From positions 1-25,053 of the forward strand of contig JBEGQI010000146.1 in NCBI GenBank assembly GCA_041181065.1: a DNA stretch of 25,053 nt, given 5' to 3'. Source of the stretch: DSYF01 sp041181065 (GTDB lineage: Bacteria; Verrucomicrobiota; Verrucomicrobiia; Limisphaerales; DSYF01). The position numbers and the translations under genes are program-made. Positions 7,447 to 14,903 of this stretch are shown one piece after another. Within the stretch, counting starts at the first letter, position 1; each line of letters opens with the position of its first letter. A model generated the notes under the pieces. That model did no database searches and had not been told where the DNA came from. It saw only the letters and a program-made list of their open reading frames with translations.

Positions 7447-8499
7447 ATGCGCCTCCTTGAAGCCATCATTGCTGCCAACGAAAAAGCCGTCACGAACGGG
7501 GTTCGGAAGGCGGAGCTTGAAATCGCGGAGTTCGCTGAGGCATTGCCACTGGCGGCGTTGACCTGTATCGACGCGCGGCTGAACAAGCTGGTTCCAGAAA
7601 TGCTCGGTGTGCCGGAGGAAAAGTTCATCTGGTTGCGTAATGCCGGCAACATCATCACCGGACCGACCAGCAGCACGATGCGTTCGCTGGCGCTCGCTTG
7701 CGCCGTCAAAGGCGGCAGGGAGATCGCCGTCATCGGCCATTCCGATTGCTTGGTTGCCAAGAACGGCACGATGCAGTTGCTCGAAAACTTTGCGAAGCTC
7801 GGGGTTTCGCGCGACAAGCTGCCGGAGAACATCAGCGAGTTTTTTGGCGTCTTTGCCAGCGAGCGGCAGAACGTCATCAAGGCGTGCGACATCATCCGCA
7901 GCAGCCCGCTCATCGGGCCGAAGGTCTGCGTTCATGGGCTGCTGATCGACGTTAACTCAGGCAAATTGGAATGGCTGGTGAACGGTTACAACTCGCTTGG
8001 CGCTTCTTCAATCGCCACTGATTTCACCAAGTCGTTGCAAGCCACGCTCGAAAAGTCGCAGGCGGTCATCGGTGATCTACAGGATTTCAAGATCGGCGAC
8101 ATGAAACTGCCCGAGACGAAGATCGGAGAGGTCGTTACCCAAGTGGGGCAGGTCATTCAGGAAGCCGAAAAAGTCGTCGCGGCGCATCCGACCGCGCAGA
8201 CGCCGAGGGATTTCATCGCCGACGCGGCCAAGGATTTCGTCCGTCATATCGTCAAATCCAAGCTCTACAAAGTCATCGGCGACGACAAAAAGATTTACGG
8301 CCCGATCAATGGGGAAAAGTTGCTGCAGTGGATTGCTGAGGAGCGGATCGACCCGAAAACTCCAGTCCAAGTGGAAGGTTCTTCCGATTGGGCTCCGCTC
8401 TCGAAGCTGGGTGAGTTAGTGAAGCGCGGGCCGATTCCGCTGCCGCCACCGTTGGCACCAAAGGCGAGCTTTACGGTGAAGCGTCCAGGCAGTCGCTGA
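7447..8499 (+). CDS. Beta-carbonic-anhydrase-like protein fused to a GYF domain
   Basis: 350 residues. Residues 36-105 show the beta-carbonic anhydrase zinc site: Cys40-x-Asp42-x-Arg44 (TCIDARL), LRNAGNII, and His98-x-x-Cys101 (GHSDC). These are the expected Zn ligands and Asp/Arg dyad. After the catalytic domain (to about 185) comes a helical linker of about 85 residues. A C-terminal GYF_2 domain (about 270-325; KKIYGPINGEKLLQWIAEERIDPKTPV and SDWAPL) then a proline-rich tail follow. The family hydrates CO2 reversibly, though distant members may lack activity. GYF_2 domains bind proline-rich peptides and are frequent in Verrucomicrobia. AAGGA precedes the ATG by four bases; this is the last tightly linked gene of the flotillin cassette. 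Confidence 0.8.
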   Translation: MRLLEAIIAANEKAVTNGVRKAELEIAEFAEALPLAALTCIDARLNKLVPEMLGVPEEKFIWLRNAGNIITGPTSSTMRSLALACAVKGGREIAVIGHSDCLVAKNGTMQLLENFAKLGVSRDKLPENISEFFGVFASERQNVIKACDIIRSSPLIGPKVCVHGLLIDVNSGKLEWLVNGYNSLGASSIATDFTKSLQATLEKSQAVIGDLQDFKIGDMKLPETKIGEVVTQVGQVIQEAEKVVAAHPTAQTPRDFIADAAKDFVRHIVKSKLYKVIGDDKKIYGPINGEKLLQWIAEERIDPKTPVQVEGSSDWAPLSKLGELVKRGPIPLPPPLAPKASFTVKRPGSR

Positions 8500-8600
8500 A
8501 TGCGCCGCTTGCGTTGGTGTCATTCGGCCAATGCTTGGTTCAAGATGCGCGGTTGAATCCCCAGGTCGGTCCCGGCAGGATGGCGGCCTCGGAAGTTGTC

Positions 8601-10172
8601 ATGGAAGCATTTGAACGTGCCAAGCGGTTCTTCATTGCGGGACTTCAGTGTCTCGAACGCAATAATTTGCTCGGAGCGGAAAGCGCTTTCAGCAGTTCCT
8701 TGGAATTGTTGCCAGACCGGGTTTCAACGTTGAACAATCTGGCAGCGGTGAAGATCCGGTTGAACAAACTCGACGAAGCGGAGACTTATGCGCGCCGCGT
8801 TGTCGGACTGGAGGAGAATTCCGTCGAAGCGTGGTCGAATCTCGGCATAATCCATTTCAACCAAGGGCAGTTTGCTGTGGCGTTGCAGGCTTATGAAAAA
8901 GCGTTGGAAGCGAATTTCATGTTTGCTCGCGCGTGGGCGGGAAAGGCAGAGGCGTTGCTGGCGTTGCAACGAAACGAGGAAGCATTGGATGCCTGCGAGC
9001 AGGCGGTGCGGCTGGAGCCAGGGGCGGACGACATGCTCCACACGCAAAGCCTGATTCTAAAAGCACTCGGAAGAATTGATGAAGCCCGCAAGGTGTATAT
9101 GAATTCTATGGCGCGGCGGGTGATGCGGTCGCCGGTGTATTCAGCGGACCGGCGTGCCAGCCAGAAGGCCGACGTGCTGATCATCAGTCCTGACCCCGTG
9201 CTCGACAATGACCTTAAATCTTTTGACGCGCTGCACCGGGAGTGTCCGAACTATGCTGGGCAGTTGATGTGGATGCTCAGCGACGAATTTCACTTCAGCA
9301 CGGTGTTTAAGGCCGATGCCATGAATTTGTCGGGCAGTATGCGCCTGCCACCGGCAGAACTCCTGATCAACAATTGTGCGAACGCGGAACTCATTTTGTC
9401 GGAAGGCAGTATGCCTGGTCTGATTGAATTGGTGGATAGCTGCGGCATGCCGGTGGTGAACCATCCCAACAAGGTTGTGCAAAGCGGTCGTGACACAACC
9501 GCGCGATTGGTCGCAGACATTCCGGGCGTGCGCGTTCCGAGAACGATGCGTTTCTCGGCGAAAGGGAAGTCTTCGGACGAATTAGTCCGAGACATCGAAT
9601 CGCACTTCACATATCCGCTCATCACCCGGACGTTGATGACGCAAAAAGGCATCGGGATGAACCGGGCGTCATCTCGCGCGGAGTTGCTCGAGAATCTGCG
9701 GGAGGGTCTGCCGGAGGTCTTCTTCGTGACGGAGTTTGTCGAAACACGCGGGCACAATAAATTTTACCGCAAGATTCGGACGTCCGTGGTGGCGAGCGAA
9801 TTTGTGATCGTGCGCGTTGATTTCCATGATGATTGGAAGGTGCACGGCGGAAGGTCGGGGCGGCGTGTTGCGTTTTATCTGGAGCATCCTGAGCTGCTGG
9901 AAGAGGAGCGGCGCATCTGTGCTGATCCTGAGGAATGGCTTGGAAAATCGGCGTTGGAAGCGCTTCGCACCATCAGCAAGCGGATTCCGCTCGACGTCTT
10001 TGGTCTCGATTTCGAAGTTGATGCGGATGGAAAGTTGGTTTTCTTCGAATCCAACGCCACGATGAATCTGCTCACCAATTCAGATCAGGCGGTTGCCAAT
10101 CCGCGCGAAGCTCATGACCGTTTGCTGGATGCGTTCCGCCGTTACTTTTGCACACTGACTGGGTGGCGTTGA
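8601..10172 (+). CDS. TPR protein fused to an ATP-grasp ligase domain
   Basis: About 523 residues from the ATG at 8601, chosen because GGAAG stands five bases before it and the first TPR helix begins there; ATG 8580 or TTG 8514 would lengthen it by 7 or 29 residues. The N-terminal third has at least four TPR units (LNNLAAVKIRLNKLDEAETYA, AWSNLGIIHFNQGQFAVALQAYEKAL and similar). The C-terminal half reads as ATP-grasp: NHPNKVVQSGRDTT, a lid segment, EFVETRGHNKFYRKIR, and the metal-binding end DVFGLDFEVD...VFFESNATMNLL with Asp, Glu and Asn in place. ATP-grasp enzymes join a carboxylate to an amine or thiol through an acyl phosphate; the substrate here is unknown. It may belong to the upstream operon across a 101-nt gap. 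Confidence 0.75.
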   Translation: MEAFERAKRFFIAGLQCLERNNLLGAESAFSSSLELLPDRVSTLNNLAAVKIRLNKLDEAETYARRVVGLEENSVEAWSNLGIIHFNQGQFAVALQAYEKALEANFMFARAWAGKAEALLALQRNEEALDACEQAVRLEPGADDMLHTQSLILKALGRIDEARKVYMNSMARRVMRSPVYSADRRASQKADVLIISPDPVLDNDLKSFDALHRECPNYAGQLMWMLSDEFHFSTVFKADAMNLSGSMRLPPAELLINNCANAELILSEGSMPGLIELVDSCGMPVVNHPNKVVQSGRDTTARLVADIPGVRVPRTMRFSAKGKSSDELVRDIESHFTYPLITRTLMTQKGIGMNRASSRAELLENLREGLPEVFFVTEFVETRGHNKFYRKIRTSVVASEFVIVRVDFHDDWKVHGGRSGRRVAFYLEHPELLEEERRICADPEEWLGKSALEALRTISKRIPLDVFGLDFEVDADGKLVFFESNATMNLLTNSDQAVANPREAHDRLLDAFRRYFCTLTGWR

Positions 10173-10247
10173 GACGTTAAGTTCCGCGCTCGCGTTTTTC
10201 CGCGCCCCTGCATACTGTCGACCCGAAACAATCAACTCAATCCTGCC

Positions 10248-10907
10248 ATGTCTGAAAAACGATCCGGTTGTAAAAGCTGCTTGATATGGTTCGCGTGCGT
10301 GTTCGGTTTCTTCATGCTCATCGTCGGGATCACGGTCTATCTGGGCTATCGGAAGGTGGTTTCCGTTCGTGACCAGTTCACCAGTGCCAAGCCGCAATCA
10401 ATGCCAGCATTGAATTACACTCCTGCCGAATACACCGCAGTGACCAATCGGCTTCAGCAGTTCGCGTCAATTGCAGAAGCTGGCCGGAGCAATATCCAGT
10501 TCTCGCTGACGGCGCGTGATTTGAACACGCTGGTATATGGCGCCGGACTTAGCAATCGCGCGTATCTTTCCTTCACCAGCAATGCGATTGCTGGCCAGTT
10601 CTGCATTCCGCTGGATTTCATTCAGGCACCTGTGCTGCGCGGTCTTTTGCGCGATCGGTTTCTGAATGGAGTCGGCGTGCTCGGGGTGAATTGTGAGGAT
10701 GGTGATTTGAAGGTCAACCTCCAGCAACTCAGCGTAAACGGAGTTTCCTTGCCGGAGGATTACATGGCCAATTTCCGGCAGTATAACCTTGCTGAGGGCG
10801 TGGCGACTAACGAATCCGTGCATGCTTCAATGGCGCGTGTGAAGCGGATTGCAGTTGAGAACGATCGGCTGATCTTTGAGATTGGGGCCACCAATTCGAC
10901 CCGCTAA
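10248..10907 (+). CDS. Membrane-anchored protein of unknown function
   Basis: 219 residues, not recognised. Lys/Arg and two Cys near the N-terminus (KRSGCKSCLIW) precede one TM helix (about 11-34), so the remainder should be extracytoplasmic. The outer part has alternating polar/hydrophobic strands (SLTARDLNTLVYGAGLSNR, GQFCIPLDFI, GDLKVNLQQLSVNGVSLP) suggesting a beta-rich lipid- or peptide-binding-like fold. The repeated sense of 'areas set to zero then summed' seen in known families is absent, and I make no assignment. Spacing of 75 nt from the TPR/ATP-grasp gene and the common strand allow co-transcription. No Shine-Dalgarno sequence is seen. Confidence 0.75.
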   Translation: MSEKRSGCKSCLIWFACVFGFFMLIVGITVYLGYRKVVSVRDQFTSAKPQSMPALNYTPAEYTAVTNRLQQFASIAEAGRSNIQFSLTARDLNTLVYGAGLSNRAYLSFTSNAIAGQFCIPLDFIQAPVLRGLLRDRFLNGVGVLGVNCEDGDLKVNLQQLSVNGVSLPEDYMANFRQYNLAEGVATNESVHASMARVKRIAVENDRLIFEIGATNSTR

Positions 10908-11214
10908 CCGTCCGGATTCCTACCGGATCACCCCGATTCTGCTGATTTTGTCCGTTTTCTCTCGATTCTACCTGCGTGCGAGAGAACCCGTTTGTCAGGA
11001 GTTTAAATTTGAGTTTTTCCGGAATGCCTCGTATACTGCCGCTTTGTCCGGGGTCTGAGAGGCGCGGGCTGAGAGTGACGTCCGTAGCAGACCAATAGCT
11101 ACCAAGCGGTTCGTGTTCACCCGATTTGTGTCGTGCAGTGCGGGACAGGTGTCGGCGAACATCGGTATGAACGTGACTCTGTTTCGGTGCCGGGCAGTGA
11201 TATAGCCATTTGAT
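10908..11214. other. 307-nt intergenic region with rpoD promoter and long leader
   Basis: No credible gene. It contains the rpoD promoter and a leader of about 170 nt. A weak TCCGG/CCGGA inverted repeat just after the upstream stop is too short to call a terminator. I see no recognised riboswitch in the leader. Confidence 0.7.
11009..11037 (+). promoter_or_regulatory. Sigma70-type promoter of rpoD
   Basis: TTGAGT (11009-11014), a 17-nt spacer, TATACT (11032-11037). Predicted start near 11044, giving a 5' leader of about 170 nt before the rpoD ATG. Confidence 0.7.
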
Positions 11215-13080
11215 ATGTTGAAACGGAAAGCCAGCAAGATAACCAAGGCCGCAAGTCCGAGGAAGACTTCCACCAAACCGTCGTCCAAACCGGCGGACAA
11301 GGTTGCACATGTTGCGCCTGCGAAAGAGAAGAAGGCCAGCCGCGCCAAGGATGCCGCCCTGGCTACCGCCCCGGCCACGCCAGTCCCGCCGGCCACGCCG
11401 TTGAACACCGCTCCGATGGGCGAAGTCGCCGGCGCCGGCCTTACGCGGGTGGACTTGAACGAGACGATGAAAGCGCTCGTTCACCTGGCGCATGAGAATG
11501 GTTATCTCACCTACGACGACATCAACGATCTGTTGCCTGAAGGACTTTCGCCCGAAGAACTCGACGAAGTGCTGACGAAGTTGCGCGGCATGGAGATCGA
11601 GATCATGGATCAGAGCGAGGTCGAGCGTAATAACAAGCCCGCCGCGCAGGAAGAGCCGGAAGCTGACGAAGATGCGCGCCTCGACATCCTGGACGACCCC
11701 GTCCGGATGTATATGAACCAGATGGGCAAGGTGCCGCTGCTCACCCGCGAGCAGGAGGTAGAGATTTGTAAGCGCATCGAAACGGCGGAACTTGAGATGA
11801 AGCGCATCGTTTACAGCTTCGGTTTCGCCGCCAAGGAACACATCGCCATCGCGGAGAAGCTTTTGTCCGAACCGCCCAAGGAACGCTTTGACCGCGTGGT
11901 TGTGGATAAGAAAATCCCGAATCGCGACGGCCACTTGAAAGATTTGCGCACCCTCATCAAGAAGGTTCGCACCATGGATGCTGCTGTGGACGAGAAGTTT
12001 CTCGACTGGCAGCGGCTTTCAGTGAAGGCCCGCAAGGAAAAGGCGCAAAAAGATCTCGTGAAGGCGGACAAGAAACTTCAGGAAACTTTCCCGAAGTTCT
12101 ATTACAAGCAGAAGGCGCTCGAAGAGATGATCGTCGTCGCTGGTAACATCCACGAAAAGATGCAGATGAGCCTGCGTGTCATCGCCGACTTCGAACGTCA
12201 TCGCAAATCCGCCGAACAACAAGCCGCCATCCGTGGCGAAGAAGCGAAGATTGCCGCGCTGGAGCAGCTCGTTCGCATGCCGCGCGAGCAATTCTATCAG
12301 GCTTTCAGCGATTTGAAGAAAGCCGCTGACGCCGCGCACAAGGCCAAGACTCATATGGCCGAGGCCAACTTGCGTCTCGTTGTTTCTGTGGCCAAAAAAT
12401 ATACGAACCGCGGTCAGTCGTTCCTCGATCTCATCCAGGAAGGCAACATCGGTTTGATGAAGGGCGTTGAGAAGTTCGAGTATCGTCGCGGTTACAAGTT
12501 CTCAACTTACGCCATTTGGTGGATCCGCCAGGCCATCACGCGCTCCATCGCCGATCAAGCGCGCACCATTCGTATCCCGGTGCACATGATCGAGATTATG
12601 AACAAGCTTTGGCGCGCGCAAAAGCACCTGACGCAGGAACTCGGTCGTGAACCAACACCCGAGGAACTCGCGGACGAGATGCACATGCCCGTCTCGCGCA
12701 TCAACGCACTGCTCAAGATGGCGCAGCAGCCCATCTCGTTGCATGCGCCCGTCGGCGACGACGGCGATGTCAGCGTTGGCGATTTCATTGAGGACAAGAG
12801 CGCGGAGAATCCTTCCGACGTCACGAGCTACAGCTTGTTGAAAGAGAAGCTGGCTGACGTGCTCATGACCTTGACCGATCGCGAGCGCAAGATTCTCGAG
12901 ATGCGTTTCGGTCTCGTGGACGGCTACGAGCGCACGCTCGAGGAAATCGGCAAGATGTATAACGTCACGCGTGAACGTATCCGACAGATCGAAGCGAAGG
13001 CGTTGCGGAAGCTGCGTCATCCGACGCGCGTCCGTCATCTGCAGGGCTTCCTCGATGGTGAGGACGAAGGCGCCCTCTGA
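11215..13080 (+). CDS. rpoD: RNA polymerase housekeeping sigma factor RpoD (sigma70)
   Basis: 621 residues. After a Lys/Ala/Ser/Pro-rich extension (1-75) come region 1.1 (about 80-135), region 1.2 (DPVRMYMNQMGKVPLLT, about 160-190), and a long charged non-conserved region (about 190-375). Region 2 (about 380-455) has NLRLVVSVAKKY, GQSFLDLIQEGNIGLMK and FSTYAIWWIRQAITR for core binding, -10 recognition and melting. Region 3 follows, then region 4 with EIGKMYNVTRERIRQIEAKAL, the -35-recognising HTH. This is a full primary sigma factor that directs transcription of most genes. It has its own promoter about 180 nt upstream and a strong terminator 16 nt after the stop, so it is probably monocistronic. 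The basic extension is not part of E. coli RpoD; its role is unknown. Confidence 0.97.
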   Translation: MLKRKASKITKAASPRKTSTKPSSKPADKVAHVAPAKEKKASRAKDAALATAPATPVPPATPLNTAPMGEVAGAGLTRVDLNETMKALVHLAHENGYLTYDDINDLLPEGLSPEELDEVLTKLRGMEIEIMDQSEVERNNKPAAQEEPEADEDARLDILDDPVRMYMNQMGKVPLLTREQEVEICKRIETAELEMKRIVYSFGFAAKEHIAIAEKLLSEPPKERFDRVVVDKKIPNRDGHLKDLRTLIKKVRTMDAAVDEKFLDWQRLSVKARKEKAQKDLVKADKKLQETFPKFYYKQKALEEMIVVAGNIHEKMQMSLRVIADFERHRKSAEQQAAIRGEEAKIAALEQLVRMPREQFYQAFSDLKKAADAAHKAKTHMAEANLRLVVSVAKKYTNRGQSFLDLIQEGNIGLMKGVEKFEYRRGYKFSTYAIWWIRQAITRSIADQARTIRIPVHMIEIMNKLWRAQKHLTQELGREPTPEELADEMHMPVSRINALLKMAQQPISLHAPVGDDGDVSVGDFIEDKSAENPSDVTSYSLLKEKLADVLMTLTDRERKILEMRFGLVDGYERTLEEIGKMYNVTRERIRQIEAKALRKLRHPTRVRHLQGFLDGEDEGAL

Positions 13081-13096
13081 TCCGTTGATCTCAACC

Positions 13097-13130
13097 AGCC
13101 CGTGGACGAACTCCACGGGCTTTTTTATTT
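13097..13130 (+). terminator. Intrinsic terminator of rpoD
   Basis: A perfect 10-bp stem AGCCCGTGGA / TCCACGGGCT around the 5-nt loop CGAAC, followed by TTTTTATTT. It starts 16 nt after the rpoD stop. The U-tract at 13125-13127 doubles as the TAA of the convergent LysR gene. Confidence 0.93.
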
Positions 13131-14030
13131 GGCTCGTGGGCTTGCGGTCGCGGCGGCCGTAGCACACTTGAGGAACTCCTCGGTCACTGGGTGGATGCGT
13201 CCTTTGATTATCGCCGCGCCAATGGTGGCAGGAGGTGGAGCAGGGGAAATAGGTGTCAGCTTCAAGCGCGGACCAGCCAGGCACGCGGCAGATTCCGGCA
13301 GGAGCGCCACGCCGGCGCCAGCTTCCACCGAAGGGATGATGCTGGTGATGCCGTCATGTTCCTCGGCGATGCGCGGTTTTACTTTTGCCCGCGCGAACAA
13401 TTGCGCGAGGATCTCGTGGTAATCGGGATACTCCGAGCGGCTGTAAACCACCAGCGGCTCCTGCGCGATTTCAGCGATGGTGGCGACGCGCTTTCGAGCC
13501 AGACGATGATTGGGAGTCGTGGCCAGTCTCAGATTATCCGTGCTCAACGGCGTGAACTGGATGCCGCGCAACATCGCCGCCGCGGGCTTCACGATGAGCG
13601 CAAGCTCCAACTTCCCGTCGCGCAGCCGCGCCAACATTTCTTGCGTGGACAGATCGTGCAAGCGCACCCGGACCTTCGGCATCGCCGCTTGGAATGCGCG
13701 CAACGTCGGCGGCAGGATGCGCGCCGTGGGTGACGGAGCGTAGCCGACATGCAGTTCCCCGTTCTCGCCCGTGGCTACTGCGCGGGCTTTGCTGACGGCT
13801 TCCTCGGTTCGTTGCAAGATCGCCCGTGCCTCGCTCAGGAAGATCCGCCCGGCTTCGGTGAGCCGCACGGACTTGGCGCTGCGTTCCAGCAGGTTGAAAC
13901 CGAGCTCGTCTTCCAAGTCGCGCACCTGCCGGCTCAAGGCCGGTTGCGAGACATGAAGTTTGAGTGCGGCGCGCGAGACATTCTCCGTTTCCGCAACGGC
14001 GAGGAAGTAACGGAGGTGACGGAGTTCCAT
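13125..14030 (-). CDS. LysR-family transcriptional regulator
   Basis: 301 residues from the ATG at 14030, chosen because MELRHLRYFLAVAETENVSR is the canonical LysR N-terminus; a longer frame to 14066 lacks family support and would run through the operator. The N-terminal winged HTH has AALKLHVSQPALSRQVRDLEDELG. The C-terminal effector domain has ELHVGYAPSPTARILPPTLRAFQ and later GAGVALLPE, as in the periplasmic-binding-protein fold. It is divergent from the pirin gene, 84 nt apart, with a T-N11-A palindrome between. By LysR precedent it controls the divergent operon in response to a small ligand, unknown here, and represses itself. Its stop codon lies in the rpoD terminator U-tract. Confidence 0.93.
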   Translation of the reverse strand: MELRHLRYFLAVAETENVSRAALKLHVSQPALSRQVRDLEDELGFNLLERSAKSVRLTEAGRIFLSEARAILQRTEEAVSKARAVATGENGELHVGYAPSPTARILPPTLRAFQAAMPKVRVRLHDLSTQEMLARLRDGKLELALIVKPAAAMLRGIQFTPLSTDNLRLATTPNHRLARKRVATIAEIAQEPLVVYSRSEYPDYHEILAQLFARAKVKPRIAEEHDGITSIIPSVEAGAGVALLPESAACLAGPRLKLTPISPAPPPATIGAAIIKGRIHPVTEEFLKCATAAATASPRAK

Positions 14031-14036
14031 GTGGGG

Positions 14037-14066
14037 TGAGCATACCCATTGGTTATGCTCAGGCAA
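14037..14066 (-). promoter_or_regulatory. lysR promoter with LysR-type operator palindrome
   Basis: A perfect 8-bp inverted repeat TGAGCATA (14037-14044) / TATGCTCA (14054-14061) with a 9-nt centre, containing the LysR T-N11-A motif (T14043, A14055). On the minus strand TTGCCT (14061-14066), 16 nt, then TATGCT (14039-14044) forms a promoter for lysR. The palindrome arms are the -10 and the spacer, so bound regulator would block its own promoter. The start codon lies only a few bases after the expected transcription start. Confidence 0.75.
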
Positions 14067-14114
14067 GAAACATGGTCTTTCACAGGTGGGTCTGGCCTAT
14101 GGCACTGTGTCGCC

Positions 14115-14810
14115 ATGATGAACATTCGAAAAGCGAACGAACGGGGCCACGCGAATCACGGGTGGCTGGACACGTATCACAGCTTCAGCTTCGCGGATTA
14201 TTATGATCCGCAGTGGATGGGCTTCCGCAGCTTGCGTGTCATCAACGACGATCTCGTGATGCCGGGCATGGGCTTCGGCATGCATCCGCACCGCGACATG
14301 GAGATCATCACCTACATCCTGAGCGGCCAGTTGGAGCACAAGGACTCGATGGGCAACGGCCGCGTCATCCAGACTGGTGACGTGCAATACATGGCCGCAG
14401 GCGCGGGCGTGCGGCACAGCGAATTCAATCCGTCGAACGAAGAGGCCGTGCGTTTGTTGCAGATCTGGATCCAGCCGGATGCAAAGGGCGTGAAGCCGCG
14501 CTATGCGGAGAAGTCGTTCGCGAAAGCGGCGCCGGGCGCGTTGCAACTCGTCACCAGCAAGACGGGCCGCGATGGTTCCATCGCCATCCATCAAGATGCG
14601 GATCTCTGGCTCGCAAAACTGAACGCGGGTCAATCGGTGACGCACACGTTGGCAGTGAATCGCCATGCGTGGGTTCACGTCGCGGAAGGCGAAGTTAAAT
14701 TGAACGGCCAGACGCTCGCCGGCGGTGATGCGGTGGCCTTGAGCGATAAAGCCGCGATCGAACTTAGCGCGACTAAACCGTCGCAGGTCCTGTTGTTCGA
14801 TCTGAACTGA
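14115..14810 (+). CDS. yhhW: Pirin family protein, YhhW type
   Basis: Bicupin pirin of about 231 residues. From the ATG at 14115 the numbering fits E. coli YhhW: the start MMNIRKANERGHANHGWLDT aligns with it, and the metal ligands fall at His57 and His59 (GMHPHRDME), His101 and Glu103 (VRHSEFNPS). An earlier in-frame ATG at 14049 would translate through the operator and is rejected. YhhW has quercetin 2,3-dioxygenase activity in vitro; the physiological substrate is unsettled. It is the first gene of an operon with a flavodoxin and a VOC dioxygenase, divergent from lysR, suggesting handling of quinones or aromatic electrophiles. Confidence 0.93.
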   Translation: MMNIRKANERGHANHGWLDTYHSFSFADYYDPQWMGFRSLRVINDDLVMPGMGFGMHPHRDMEIITYILSGQLEHKDSMGNGRVIQTGDVQYMAAGAGVRHSEFNPSNEEAVRLLQIWIQPDAKGVKPRYAEKSFAKAAPGALQLVTSKTGRDGSIAIHQDADLWLAKLNAGQSVTHTLAVNRHAWVHVAEGEVKLNGQTLAGGDAVALSDKAAIELSATKPSQVLLFDLN

Positions 14811-14853
14811 TGGAACGCCGCCTCGCCAGAGAGCTGGTGAGGCGGCGGCTCCA
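14811..14853. repeat. REP-like imperfect palindrome between pirin and flavodoxin genes
   Basis: GCCGCCTCGCCA (14817-14828) pairs with TGGTGAGGCGGC (14835-14846): 12 bp with one G-U, loop GAGAGC. Outer arms TGGA (14811-14814) and TCCA (14850-14853) extend it across a 2/3-nt internal loop. No U-run follows, so it is unlikely to be a plain terminator. It starts on the base after the pirin stop codon and may be a REP-type element or an mRNA-stabilising or processing hairpin inside the operon. Confidence 0.6.
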
Positions 14854-14903
14854 CCGATGAATTTGAAACTGCAATCCACTGACAACTCACCAAAAATAAA
14901 ACC

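Noticed and set aside
10908..10960. TCCGG/CCGGA inverted repeat after the unknown membrane protein
   Set aside because: Only five base pairs and no U-run, too weak to call a terminator.
10807..11934. 375-codon minus-strand ORF over the rpoD promoter and N-terminus
   Set aside because: It lies antisense to rpoD, crosses its promoter, and shows no family motif; low-complexity bias explains its openness.
14049..14114. In-frame ATG at 14049 extending the pirin gene by 22 residues
   Set aside because: The extension reads through the LysR operator and has no match to YhhW; the ATG at 14115 puts the metal ligands at 57, 59, 101 and 103 as in E. coli.
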